Shown: positions 22,866 to 30,721 of the stretch, one piece after another
How the letters are laid out: every line of letters begins with the position of its first letter
Position numbering within the stretch: position 1 is the stretch's first letter
DNA from: Candidatus Babeliales bacterium
GTDB taxonomy: Bacteria > Babelota > Babeliae > Babelales > UBA12411
DNA length: 34,194 nucleotides
Assembly (NCBI GenBank): GCA_023128415.1
Contig: JAGMEA010000034.1
Coordinates: 1 to 34,194, forward strand
Reading direction: 5' to 3'
Made by a program: the position numbers and the translations under genes
The notes under the pieces: model-generated
What the model was told of the DNA's origin: nothing
Database searches by the model: none
Seen by the model: the letters and a program-made list of their open reading frames with translations, nothing else

Positions 22866-24785
22866 TTATTGCTTCTCTTTAAACTCTGCTTCTATTGGTT
22901 CTTCTTGGTTTTCAGCTTTATTTTTTTGTTGGTCATTTTGAGCATTTTGCTCGTTAGAAGTTTGAGCTTCTTTTTCTTGTGCTTCCTTGTATAAAATTTC
23001 AGAGATTTTATATGAAGCTTGCATTAAATCGTCACTTGCCTTTTTAAGTGCATCAAGATCATTTTCATTTTCTTTTAACACTTTTTTTGCTTCAGTTAAT
23101 GCTTGTTCAACTTTCTCTACTTCTTCAGCAGGAAGCTTTTCTTTATTTTCAGAAATGGTTTTTTCAATTTGTGTTATAGTTCCGTCTAAACGATTTTTAG
23201 TTTCAACTGTTTCCTTGCGTTTTTTATCATCAGATTCATGCATCTGAGCGTCTTTTACAAGGTTATCAACTTCATCTTTTGATAAACCGCTTGAATTACT
23301 AATGGTTACATTTTGTTCTTTTCCGGTTCCCTTGTCTTTAGCCGATACATTAAGAATTCCGTTTGCATCTAAATCAAATGTTACTTCGATTTGGGGAACA
23401 CCTCTAGGAGCGGATGGAATGCCATCTAATCTAAATTGTCCTAGAGTTTTATTGTCTCTAGCAAACTCACGTTCACCCTGAAGTATATGAATATCAACGG
23501 CAGATTGACCATTTTCAGCAGTTGAGAAAACCTGATTTTTCTTTGTTGGTATTGTTGTGTTTCTTTCAATTAATTTGGTTGCAATACCACCAAGAGTTTC
23601 AATAGATAGTGATAACGGTGTAACATCTAAAAGAAGTACGTCGGTTACATCACCAGCCAAAACCCCACCTTGGATAGCAGCACCTTTTGAAACAACCTCA
23701 TCCGGATTAACGGATTTATTAGATTCTTTTCCAAAGAACTCTTTTACCATTTGTTGTACTTTTGGAATACGAGTAGAACCTCCAACAAGTATAACTTCAT
23801 TAATATCAGAAGCTGTTAGATTTGCATCTTTGATAGCCTTTTTACAAGGCTCAAATAATTTGTTGAACATCTCAGAGCATAAACTTTCAAGTTTTGATCT
23901 TGATAATTTTTTAACAAGATGTTTTGGTCCTGATGCGTCTGCAGTTATGTAAGGAAGATTAATTTCTGTTTCAAGAGTAGAAGACAGTTCGATCTTTGCT
24001 TTTTCAGCAGCTTCTTTTAACCTTTGAACTGCCATTTTATCTTTATAAAGATCTACACCTTGTTCTTTTTTAAATTCATTTGCCAAATAATTAATTAAAA
24101 TAGTATCTACATTATCACCACCCAACATGGTGTCACCATTAGTAGATTTAACCTCCACAACCCCGTCACCGACTTCTAATATAGAAATATCAAATGTTCC
24201 ACCACCAAAATCGAACACTACTATTTTTTCATTATTTTTTTTATCAAGTCCATATGCTAAAGCAGCAGCAGTTGGCTCGTTAATAATTCTTTTAACATTT
24301 AAACCTGCAATTTTACCAGCATCTTTAGTTGCTTGACGTTGTGAGTCGTTAAAATACGCAGGAACTGTAATAACTGCATCGGTTACACTTGTACCTAGGT
24401 ATTCTTCTGCAGCTTTCTTTAATTTCTGCAAAACAGCAGCGGCCATTTCTTGTGGTGTGTAAGTTTTACCATCAATTTCTATAGCAGCATCGCCATTAGC
24501 AGCAGCAACTAACTTGAAAGGTACGTGTTTTTGTTCGTCTTTAACTTCTGCAAACTTTTTACCTATAAGTCTTTTAGCTGAATAAATAGTTTTTTCCGGA
24601 TTGGTAACGGATTGTCTTTTAGCAACGGCACCAACAAGTCGTTCTCCATCTTTTGTAAACGCGACTATAGAAGGAGTGGTATTTGTTCCCTCTTGGTTAG
24701 GAATAACTTTAGAGGTTCCTCCCTCCATTAGAGATACTACTGAGTTAGTAGTTCCTAAGTCGATTCCGATTATTTTACTTGCCAT
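22866..24785 (-). CDS. dnaK: Chaperone DnaK (Hsp70)
   Basis: Cytosolic ATP-driven chaperone. Complete at 639 residues: phosphate-binding [11 protein letters not shown] at the N-terminus, [34 protein letters not shown], the second phosphate loop [26 protein letters not shown], the linker [12 protein letters not shown], the substrate-binding domain (GERxxARDNKxLGxF, [22 protein letters not shown]), a helical lid, and a Gln/Asn-rich tail ending in [15 protein letters not shown] 24785 has an optimal AGGAGG ribosome site. dnaJ and grpE are not adjacent, so dnaK is a separate unit, controlled by the promoter and CIRCE-like element just upstream. Confidence 0.98.
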   Translation of the reverse strand: MASKIIGIDLGTTNSVVSLMEGGTSKVIPNQEGTNTTPSIVAFTKDGERLVGAVAKRQSVTNPEKTIYSAKRLIGKKFAEVKDEQKHVPFKLVAAANGDAAIEIDGKTYTPQEMAAAVLQKLKKAAEEYLGTSVTDAVITVPAYFNDSQRQATKDAGKIAGLNVKRIINEPTAAALAYGLDKKNNEKIVVFDFGGGTFDISILEVGDGVVEVKSTNGDTMLGGDNVDTILINYLANEFKKEQGVDLYKDKMAVQRLKEAAEKAKIELSSTLETEINLPYITADASGPKHLVKKLSRSKLESLCSEMFNKLFEPCKKAIKDANLTASDINEVILVGGSTRIPKVQQMVKEFFGKESNKSVNPDEVVSKGAAIQGGVLAGDVTDVLLLDVTPLSLSIETLGGIATKLIERNTTIPTKKNQVFSTAENGQSAVDIHILQGEREFARDNKTLGQFRLDGIPSAPRGVPQIEVTFDLDANGILNVSAKDKGTGKEQNVTISNSSGLSKDEVDNLVKDAQMHESDDKKRKETVETKNRLDGTITQIEKTISENKEKLPAEEVEKVEQALTEAKKVLKENENDLDALKKASDDLMQASYKISEILYKEAQEKEAQTSNEQNAQNDQQKNKAENQEEPIEAEFKEKQ

Positions 24786-24878
24786 TTTTCCTCCTCATAT
24801 TATTAGAAACTCTTTATAGCTTCATTGAAAGGTTTTATTATGAAATTTTTTAACTTAATGTTAATTTTTGTATCGATA

Positions 24879-24905
24879 CTAGCACTGAAAAAATCTTAGT
24901 GCAAG
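24879..24905 (-). promoter_or_regulatory. CIRCE-like HrcA operator upstream of dnaK
   Basis: CTAGCACTG, 9-nt centre, TAGTGCAAG compared with the consensus TTAGCACTC-N9-GAGTGCTAA: 7/9 and 6/9 matches with the exact 9-nt spacing and the core GCACT/AGTGC intact. It lies in the transcribed leader, about 75-95 bp before the dnaK start. This implies repression by HrcA, relieved on heat shock; hrcA itself is not in the window. Confidence 0.75.
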
Positions 24906-24925
24906 TAGTTAAATTTCTTTAGTAT

Positions 24926-24954
24926 ATCTTACAACTATTAGCTTCACTTGTAAA
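24926..24954 (-). promoter_or_regulatory. Probable sigma-70 promoter of dnaK
   Basis: On the minus strand TTTACA (24949-24954), a 17-bp spacer, then TAAGAT (24926-24931). Predicted transcription start is near 24919, which places the CIRCE-like element just downstream, the usual geometry for HrcA control. Confidence 0.55.
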
Positions 24955-25245
24955 GAAACCTTATGCTGTCCGGCTAAGATTTGTATATTGAGGGATGGAG
25001 TACATCCTACCTGTATTTCTGGAAGGGCGAGATTTAATATGAGGGATCCAACTAAGATTTCATGTTGAAAATATCGCTAGGCATAAGAGAAGATAAAGTT
25101 CTTAGTTTTTTGAAAAACTTTGGACTGGAATGCGTCGCATAATTCTATGGGGCTAGTTCCTCAAGTGTTCTTTTCTAGAATAGGGTGAGAATCTCAACTC
25201 TCAGTTTTCTAGCTGGACCTTACCAGCCCCTTTCAATCGTGGTCT

Positions 25246-25276
25246 CCCCTCCCCACCCTCCGTCCGCGCACCCCCC
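25246..25276 (-). other. Potential G-quadruplex (minus strand)
   Basis: Four C-runs on the plus strand (CCCC, CCCC, CCC, CCCCCC) separated by loops of 1, 1 and 12 nt. On the minus strand this fits a G-quadruplex with one long loop. It stands out because C/G runs of this size are otherwise rare in this AT-rich window. Confidence 0.5.
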
Positions 25277-25640
25277 ATCCTTTTTACCTGGGCTTCTTCG
25301 TGGGTATTTTGAGGGCTTCCTGCCTCCTTGGCGGATGGCAAGTGGGTACATTACGAGGGCATTACTTGGAGCAACGGGGGAAAAGCTACGGGGTTGATTC
25401 TATGATGGAAAAACGTAAGTTTATAACCTTAGCCGTGGGCTTTTAAGCAAAGGGGGAGGGTGTTTTAACATGAATGCCACCGTGGGTATCTAAACGAAGC
25501 TGTGGGGTTTGGACTACGTGATTATTGGAGGAGTTATTCCTTCTACCGGCTAAAGTCTTATGTCTTTAAGGCGCTTATAATTAAAACCCTTAAAAGGAAG
25601 AAGGAGGAGGAGAAGAAAAAGAATGAGAGTAAGAAAAAAA

Positions 25641-25751
25641 AGATTCTCATAAAGGAGTGGGTCAAAAGACCACACACCATAGAAGCTCTTTTCAGAGCTT
25701 TTACTATCTCTTGAGAGATCTAAGGATTCTCATTAAAGATTCTCATAAGGC
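25641..25751. repeat. Three hairpins bounded by direct repeats
   Basis: AGATTCTCATAA occurs at 25641-25652 and 25738-25749, with a variant GGATTCTCATTA at 25724-25735. Between the outer copies lie three hairpins: GTGGGTC/GACCAC around AAAA (25657-25673, one bulged G), AAGCTCT/AGAGCTT around TTTC (25683-25700), and ATCTCT/AGAGAT around TG (25706-25719). The density of perfect stems suggests an RNA structure or a small mobile or repeat element. Confidence 0.55.
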
Positions 25752-25792
25752 ATTTTTATATAAGTTTTCAATTTGATCTTATCCATACCTAC

Positions 25793-25868
25793 GATAATGC
25801 TTCGCACGATAACGCTTCACTTCATATCATAACGCGCCTACATAATATCATAACGCGTCTATATTATG
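25793..25868. repeat. Degenerate tandem repeats, unit about 20-21 bp, with embedded inverted repeat
   Basis: The core ATAACGC or ATAATGC recurs at starts 25793, 25808, 25828 and 25849. The two best units, 25826-25846 and 25847-25867, are adjacent 21-mers differing at about three positions. CATAATAT (25841-25848) and ATATTATG (25861-25868) form a perfect inverted repeat around a centre with the palindrome ACGCGT. No spacers or cas genes, so not CRISPR. Confidence 0.6.
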
Positions 25869-26093
25869 ATGCACCTACATAAACCAATCGCACGCACATA
25901 AAAAAAAATACTTAATAACCAATACACGTAATCTTAAAAATCTTCTTAATGCCATGTTTTTCTTAACTAATAATAGTTAACAATTTATTAAAAACCAAAA
26001 AAGGGAAATAGGGCGCTGTTTTGCAAGTTATTGATTTAATTATTTTGCTTGTTATTTCTTATGACTTTTAAGCAATTATTATATCTAATCTTG

Positions 26094-26123
26094 GAATATA
26101 ATCTTCCCTGGAAGATTATATTC
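26094..26123. repeat. Perfect 14-bp inverted repeat spanning a stop codon
   Basis: GAATATAATCTTCC and GGAAGATTATATTC separated by 2 nt. The stop codon of the leftmost propeller gene (26116-26118) lies inside the right arm. There is no T-run on either side, so it is a weak intrinsic terminator at best, but it is the obvious 3'-end hairpin of the propeller operon. Confidence 0.6.
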
Positions 26124-27597
26124 TTCTATCAGCCAAGTTCTTATTTCTTCTGGGAAAGTTACAAAGAATTTCATATAAATGGGCATGCTGTTGAAAGTTG
26201 ATGGTTTGTGACGGCTCTTGGGCATGAAGCATGTCTAAAACTCGTATTAATATACACTGGTTTAATGTCAAATCTACATACCACAGACTTGTTGTTCCAT
26301 CAGTCTGTTTAGAAAGAAAAGACTTTTCCATGCGGTCCCAACTTATTTCAAATGTTTTTAACGGTATTTTTATTTGGGTTGGGCTCCATTCTCCACTTCT
26401 CAATTGCCATAAATACGATTCTGAACCTTTGTGTTTAGTAATAAATGAATGCTCCTTATTCCAGAAAATATTAAATATATCTTGGGTAGGTAATAATGTT
26501 GGTTCCCATTGTCCTCCCACTGATTTCCATATATTTATTGATTCATCAGCGTGCTTAGAAATAAAATATTTGCCACTGGGACACCAAGAAATAGTGATTA
26601 CATCCTGTATTTTAAGCTGCGTTGCTATCCATTGCCCATTTATTTCTTGCCATAAATATGTTGAGCCATCGGTAAGTATAATAATGAAACTTTTATCACT
26701 AGGGTTAGGGTTCCAATAGATGTTTGATACATTTTGTAGCAAAAGACCTCGTTGATATTGCTCGTTAAGCAACACCCAAAGGATTGCTGTTTCATCGTAA
26801 TGTTTCGAAAGAAATGCCTCACCGTTAGGGCTCCAGAGGATTTTAGATGCGTTTTCTAGTTCTAATTGACTTGCTTGCCATTCTCCATCTCCCAAAACCC
26901 ACAAAATTCCTTGAAAATTAATTTGTATAGCAACAAAAGAGTTTCCATTAGGATTCCACTTTACATCAAATATGTTTGGGATTGGCTGTGCTACTGATTT
27001 CCATCGGCCATCTACTAATTGCCAAATAAATCCTTCAAACGTTTCCGCATTTACTGAGTATGTAATAACAAATTCGTCTTTATTAGGACTCCAGTGAATA
27101 GAGTGTATAGTTCTTCCTCTTTTCTTTATAGAGGTTTGTCGCCATCGATTATTTACCAACCGCCAAACATACGCTGATTCGTTAGAATAGTGTTGGGTTA
27201 TAAAAGAGGTACCATTATGGTTTGGATGTAAACGATATGCTCCTTGTATAGGTAGCCTAGTTGGTTCTAGGTATCCATCTACCAACCTCCATATAGTGTT
27301 ATAACCTTCTTCCGTAGTAAGAAATAATTTTTTATCATCGTTATGGCTAACATCCCATTTCTGCCGCCTTTGGAGCGGCTTTTGTAGGTATATTGGGTCT
27401 TTTTCAACAATTAAATCTTGTACTAGTCCCAACTTGTTGATATCAGCAAAATATTTGGGATCCCTTAAAGCCTTGTTTAATTCAGATTCACTTCTGTAAT
27501 TAGCAGCTTGTTTTTGCAAGGCAAGTTGTTCTAGAGTAGGAACAGCAGAAAGCGTGGTGATAGTAGATAATAAAAAGCTAAGTAGTAAATTCTTCAT
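26116..27597 (-). CDS. Exported divergent WD-like beta-propeller protein, C-terminus frameshifted
   Basis: 493 residues from ATG 27597, chosen over TTG 27603 because the signal peptide MKNLLLSFLLSTITTLSA starts there. After a helical module (LEQLALQKQAANYRSESELNKAL) come about 8-9 blades of roughly 42 residues with the pattern hhW-P-G--Fhs-H-DES--hW-hhdG-W--t-l (e.g. ISWCPSGKYFISKHADESINIW). It is a diverged WD40 form without GH dipeptides. The C-terminal module (HAHLYEILCNF) then breaks: the last residues PRRNKNLADRRI are out of frame. Removing one base from GGG 26152-26154 would give PEEIRTWLIEEYNLPGK, matching the C-termini of its paralogues, with a stop at 26085-26087. The gene overlaps its upstream neighbour by 20 bp, so they are co-transcribed. 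Location is likely periplasmic or secreted; binding partner unknown. Confidence 0.82.
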   Translation of the reverse strand: MKNLLLSFLLSTITTLSAVPTLEQLALQKQAANYRSESELNKALRDPKYFADINKLGLVQDLIVEKDPIYLQKPLQRRQKWDVSHNDDKKLFLTTEEGYNTIWRLVDGYLEPTRLPIQGAYRLHPNHNGTSFITQHYSNESAYVWRLVNNRWRQTSIKKRGRTIHSIHWSPNKDEFVITYSVNAETFEGFIWQLVDGRWKSVAQPIPNIFDVKWNPNGNSFVAIQINFQGILWVLGDGEWQASQLELENASKILWSPNGEAFLSKHYDETAILWVLLNEQYQRGLLLQNVSNIYWNPNPSDKSFIIILTDGSTYLWQEINGQWIATQLKIQDVITISWCPSGKYFISKHADESINIWKSVGGQWEPTLLPTQDIFNIFWNKEHSFITKHKGSESYLWQLRSGEWSPTQIKIPLKTFEISWDRMEKSFLSKQTDGTTSLWYVDLTLNQCILIRVLDMLHAQEPSQTINFQQHAHLYEILCNFPRRNKNLADRRI

Positions 27598-29044
27598 GTG
27601 CAACTTCTTTTAAATTTGTATCAATATATTTTACTTTTGCTGGATATTTAGGATTTTTTAAAGCTTCTTTGTTAATAGCATCTAGTTTTAAATAATTTTC
27701 TTGTTCTAAAGTTAATTCTGGGATGTCATACTCCGCAATCAATTCTTTTCTCATATCTTCTTCAAAGGAATAAAGAATTATATATAAATGGGCATGTTCT
27801 TCCAGATTTAAAATAACATTTTGTCTTTTAAGTAAATTTAAAGCTTCTATAAGCATATGTTGTTTAAAAGTTAACAGATCTTTTTCCGGTTGCCATATCT
27901 TTATTGATCTATCAGGATGTACAGATATAAAGCAATTATCATTAGAGCTCCAGTGAATGTTGGAAAATTTTTCTGTTCCGAGTTTTATTGACCTATATTC
28001 ACCATCTACAAGCTCCCATATGTATCCCATAGAGTCTTCTATAGAAATAAAAAATTTACCACTAGGACTCCAGCAGATATCAGACAGGATTTTTGTTTCT
28101 AGTATAGTTGGCTGCCATTGACCATCTACGAATTTCCAAAGTTTTGTTGGTTCGTTTCGGTGTGTAGAAACAAAAGACATTTCCTTAGGATTCCAAAAAA
28201 TACTATATACATTTTTTACTGGTAATAACGTTGAGGTCCAGACTCCATTTTTGATTTCCCACAGACATGTTTTGTTGCTTAGATGTGTTGTAATGAATAA
28301 ATTCTTATTGTTGTAAATACCAATTGTAGTCGGTGATTCCTCCAGATAAGATGATGAAAAAGTTCCATCCATCATCAATTGATATAGCCTTACTCCATTA
28401 TCTGGATCTCTAGATATAAATCCAGCGGGAATCTTAGTATTACTGGGTAATGAGTGAAAAGGTATTATTTGAAATTGAGAATTTTCTAATAAATATAGTG
28501 TTAAAGAAAAATTTCTATCAATTAAAATAAGTATATTTCCCTGATTATTCCATAGCATATAGCGCATATTGTTTGCTTGAATTTCTGTAGGGGTAGATCG
28601 CCATACGTTTTCTGATATTTCCCATAGGGTTATATTAAGGTTTCTATCAATAGAAATAAAAGATGTTCCTGTAGGATTCCAAATTATACGTATTGCTTCT
28701 AACTGAAAAATAGAACGATATTCTCCATCTATTAACTGCCATAAGTAAGCTTGATTATCTATTGAAACAAAAAATCTGTTGTTAGAGTTCCAATAAATAG
28801 GACCTTGGAAGACTTCTCTTTGGATTGGCAAGTATTTAGGAATAGCACTTGCTATTTTTGATTGTGCAGGCTCAGTGAGAGTTTCATTTATATTGGTAAA
28901 ATAATCAGTCTTATTTATAAATTTTTCAATTTCAGCTTTACTTCTAAAAGAAGCTCCTAGCTTTTGGGCAACAAGCTCTTCTAGAGTAGGTATTGCTGAT
29001 AATGTTGTTATAGATAGTAATAAACTAAGCAGCCATTTTTTCAT
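27578..29044 (-). CDS. Exported divergent WD-like beta-propeller protein
   Basis: 488 residues. ATG 29044 was chosen over ATG 29056 because GGAG sits 6 nt before it and the signal peptide MKKWLLSLLLSITTLSA begins there. N-terminal helical module (PTLEELVAQKLGASFRSKAEIEKFI), then about eight blades (e.g. YSIFWNPKEMSFVSTHRNEPTKLWKFVDGQW, ICWSPSGKFFISIEDSMGYIWELVDGEY), then the helical C-terminal module (HAHLYIILYSFEEDMRKELIAEYDIPEL). An extra tail (LEQENYLKLDAINKEALKNPKY) resembles the N-terminal module of the following gene, which starts inside its last 20 bp. It shares a signal peptide style and propeller subtype with the 26116 gene; the two form an operon. Confidence 0.85.
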   Translation of the reverse strand: MKKWLLSLLLSITTLSAIPTLEELVAQKLGASFRSKAEIEKFINKTDYFTNINETLTEPAQSKIASAIPKYLPIQREVFQGPIYWNSNNRFFVSIDNQAYLWQLIDGEYRSIFQLEAIRIIWNPTGTSFISIDRNLNITLWEISENVWRSTPTEIQANNMRYMLWNNQGNILILIDRNFSLTLYLLENSQFQIIPFHSLPSNTKIPAGFISRDPDNGVRLYQLMMDGTFSSSYLEESPTTIGIYNNKNLFITTHLSNKTCLWEIKNGVWTSTLLPVKNVYSIFWNPKEMSFVSTHRNEPTKLWKFVDGQWQPTILETKILSDICWSPSGKFFISIEDSMGYIWELVDGEYRSIKLGTEKFSNIHWSSNDNCFISVHPDRSIKIWQPEKDLLTFKQHMLIEALNLLKRQNVILNLEEHAHLYIILYSFEEDMRKELIAEYDIPELTLEQENYLKLDAINKEALKNPKYPAKVKYIDTNLKEVAHEEFTT

Positions 29045-29090
29045 GAAAATCTCCATTTTTTATAAAAAATGTGGCCAAAATGCCCTTTTC

Positions 29091-29142
29091 TATTTGCAAA
29101 TAATTATATATTATATGATGGCATATGATTTATAATTGTCAA
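29091..29142 (-). promoter_or_regulatory. Candidate promoter of the two-gene propeller operon
   Basis: Minus-strand TTGACA (29137-29142) is a perfect -35. The -10 is ambiguous: CATCAT after 16 bp or ATCATA after 17 bp, with a TATAAT at 21 bp that is too far. The perfect palindrome TATTTGCAAATA (29091-29102) lies downstream and contains the octamer ATTTGCAA shared with the other propeller promoters. Confidence 0.45.
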
Positions 29143-29180
29143 AAGGAGTCCCTGGATGTATAAGGAGTTTCTGGATGTAT
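29143..29180. repeat. Tandem 19-bp direct repeat beside a -35 element
   Basis: Two adjacent copies of AAGGAGTYYCTGGATGTAT (29143-29161 and 29162-29180) differ at two positions. They abut the TTGACA of the preceding promoter on its upstream side, a position suited to an activator site. No protein is encoded. Confidence 0.6.
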
Positions 29181-29216
29181 AATGAAGATGTTTTTAGTAG
29201 ATTTGTCTTATTAGGA

Positions 29217-29245
29217 ATATAGCTGCTAATTATTAGCAGCTATAT
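29217..29245. repeat. Perfect 14-bp inverted repeat, probable 3'-end hairpin
   Basis: ATATAGCTGCTAAT and ATTAGCAGCTATAT with a single central T, 49 bp beyond the stop of the 29294 gene on the minus strand. No T-run follows, so it may be a transcript-stabilising hairpin or a dyad operator rather than a classic terminator. Confidence 0.55.
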
Positions 29246-29293
29246 AGAGTTAACTTTAATATGCTATTATAAATAACTATTTTTTTAGATTTA

Positions 29294-30634
29294 TTAAACC
29301 TTGGGAAATCCATAAACCTTTTTTAAATGTTCTCTAGTTTTATAAGCTAGGGAGTTGTATAAATCAAAAAGATGTCTATATTCTACAAAGTTTTTTATTT
29401 CTCTTCTAGAAACAAGTAGTATAAATAAGGCCTTTTTTAGATCACGGTCGGAAAGATCGGTTTCTTGCCAGAACATAATTGAGTCATCCTCATCGTGAGC
29501 CGCAGCGATTGTTTGACCATCAGAGCTAAGAGCTAAAGCAGTAAAACCATCGCGGTTACCTTTTAGTTCATATGACTTATTAGTTTCGATATCCCAGACT
29601 CTGATTGTGCCATCCTTAGATGCACTAAAAACTTTTCGACTATCAGGACTCCAGGCTACCGAGGTGACTTCATCAGAATGTTCTCTCAATGCATATTCAC
29701 TAAAGTTTCCGGTTTCTGTATTCCATATCCTTACATCACTATCGCTATGACCAGAAGCAACTCTTTTTCCATCAGGGCTCCAGGCTACCGAGTAAATTTT
29801 ATTTTGAATAGCATAAAATCCACTTTCTATTCTTCTTCCAGTTATAGCATCCCAAATCGACACATTGCCATCTTTGGCTCCGCTGACAAGCTTTTTGCCA
29901 TCAGGTGTCCATGATAATGAGGTAATGCTATTAACATGTGCTCTCGGTGGATTTGCATAAGCTTGTAGCATAAGCTCTTCTTTTTTAATTTCAAAATTCC
30001 AGATTCTAATTGTGGCGTCGAGTGACCCAATAGCAAGTTTTTTTCCACTAGGACTCCAGGCTACTGCCATAATTCTACTAGGCTGGCCTTGTTCTCTTTG
30101 TAGTAAGTGTTCGATATTTTTTGTTTTGGCATTCCATATTTTAACAGTACCATCACGTGAGCCAATCGCAAGATGTTTACCATTAGGGCTCCAGGCTACT
30201 GTATCTATAAAATCTCTACCTTTTAAAATAAATGCAGGTTCTCCAGTTTCAATATTCCAAACTATGGTTCTTTTATTCCAAGATCCACTAGCAAGATGTT
30301 TACCATTAGGGCTCCATGCTAGTTTTGAACTTGGATTCCAGGATAATGAAACAATTCTACTAAAATGTTTTTTTAATTTTTTAGGAGTTGGAGTGTATCT
30401 AAAAATAATACTTGGGTTTTTAATATCTATTTGTTTAATAATTTTTACTTGACCCTTTTCTGGCAAGTTAAGTTCCGCTTTTAAATTCTCAAAGCCTCTC
30501 GGAGTTTTCATATTATCAAGCCAACGGCCTAAATGTTTTCTTACAGCTTGCTCAGCTGCTAGTTCTCCGAGGGATGTTTGGCTAAAAACATTTAGATTGG
30601 ATATGCAAAACAATAAAACAAATAACTTTTTCAT
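29294..30634 (-). CDS. Exported WD40-repeat beta-propeller protein
   Basis: 446 residues from ATG 30634, which has GGGAG upstream; ATG 30658 is rejected because it would put MGLKGENL before the signal peptide MKKLFVLLFCISNLNVFS. A helical module (LGELAAEQAVRKHLGRWLDNM ... LNLPEKG) is followed by seven canonical WD40 blades (e.g. VAWSPDGKRVASGHSDSDVRIWNTETG), enough for one closed propeller. Blade 1 has a small internal duplication (SLSWNPSSK/LAWSPNGK). The C-terminal helical module is DLKKALFILLVSRREI ... HLFDLYNSLAYKTREHLKKVYGFP. Own promoter at 30668-30697. Closest relative in the window is the 30777 gene. WD40 domains are scaffolds for protein binding; an exported one in a host-associated organism could contact host or surface proteins (inference). 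Confidence 0.88.
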   Translation of the reverse strand: MKKLFVLLFCISNLNVFSQTSLGELAAEQAVRKHLGRWLDNMKTPRGFENLKAELNLPEKGQVKIIKQIDIKNPSIIFRYTPTPKKLKKHFSRIVSLSWNPSSKLAWSPNGKHLASGSWNKRTIVWNIETGEPAFILKGRDFIDTVAWSPNGKHLAIGSRDGTVKIWNAKTKNIEHLLQREQGQPSRIMAVAWSPSGKKLAIGSLDATIRIWNFEIKKEELMLQAYANPPRAHVNSITSLSWTPDGKKLVSGAKDGNVSIWDAITGRRIESGFYAIQNKIYSVAWSPDGKRVASGHSDSDVRIWNTETGNFSEYALREHSDEVTSVAWSPDSRKVFSASKDGTIRVWDIETNKSYELKGNRDGFTALALSSDGQTIAAAHDEDDSIMFWQETDLSDRDLKKALFILLVSRREIKNFVEYRHLFDLYNSLAYKTREHLKKVYGFPKV

Positions 30635-30667
30635 AAGATTTTCTCCCTTTAACCCCATTTATTTTTA

Positions 30668-30697
30668 ATTATACAAGGCTTTTATTGCAAATAGCAA
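30668..30697 (-). promoter_or_regulatory. Promoter of the 29294 propeller gene, shared module copy 1
   Basis: Minus-strand TTGCTA (30692-30697), 18-bp spacer, TATAAT (30668-30673). The octamer ATTTGCAA lies at 30685-30692 and forms part of the inverted repeat TATTGC-N5-GCAATA (30683-30699). The same arrangement occurs before two other propeller genes. Confidence 0.7.
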
Positions 30698-30721
30698 TAT
30701 TTGGTGGGGATGTACTAAAAT

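Larger units (their letters stand above)
24955..26093. other. Gene-free island: GC-rich block, hairpins and short repeats
   Basis: About 1.1 kb with no supported gene. The part at about 25205-25510 is far richer in G and C than the rest of the window and carries C-runs and G-runs. Downstream lie an A/G-rich tract (about 25587-25640), a cluster of hairpins, short tandem repeats and then an AT-rich stretch. The sequence CTAAGATTT recurs at 24974-24982 and 25052-25060. Several degenerate GTGGGTA-like motifs recur near 25300, 25343, 25436 and 25482. Open frames here (for example 25185-25397 and 25502-25714) look like by-products of biased composition. No motifs of RNase P RNA, tmRNA or SRP RNA were found. 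It may hold a structured RNA or remnants of a foreign element. Confidence 0.5.

Noticed and set aside
25185-25397. 70-codon open frame in the GC-rich block
   Set aside because: Pro/Gly-rich translation follows base composition; no ribosome site, no domain, and the opposite strand is also partly open.
25502-25714. Lys/Glu-rich open frame
   Set aside because: Most of it translates the A/G-rich tract; no good start and it runs through several hairpins.
24955-25780. RNase P RNA, tmRNA or SRP RNA
   Set aside because: Looked on both strands for the RNase P GAGGAAAGTCCGG motif, the tmRNA T-arm end and the SRP GGAAGNAGCA core; none found. A covariance search would be decisive.
25793-25868. CRISPR array
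   Set aside because: Repeats are directly adjacent, degenerate and without unique spacers; no cas genes nearby.
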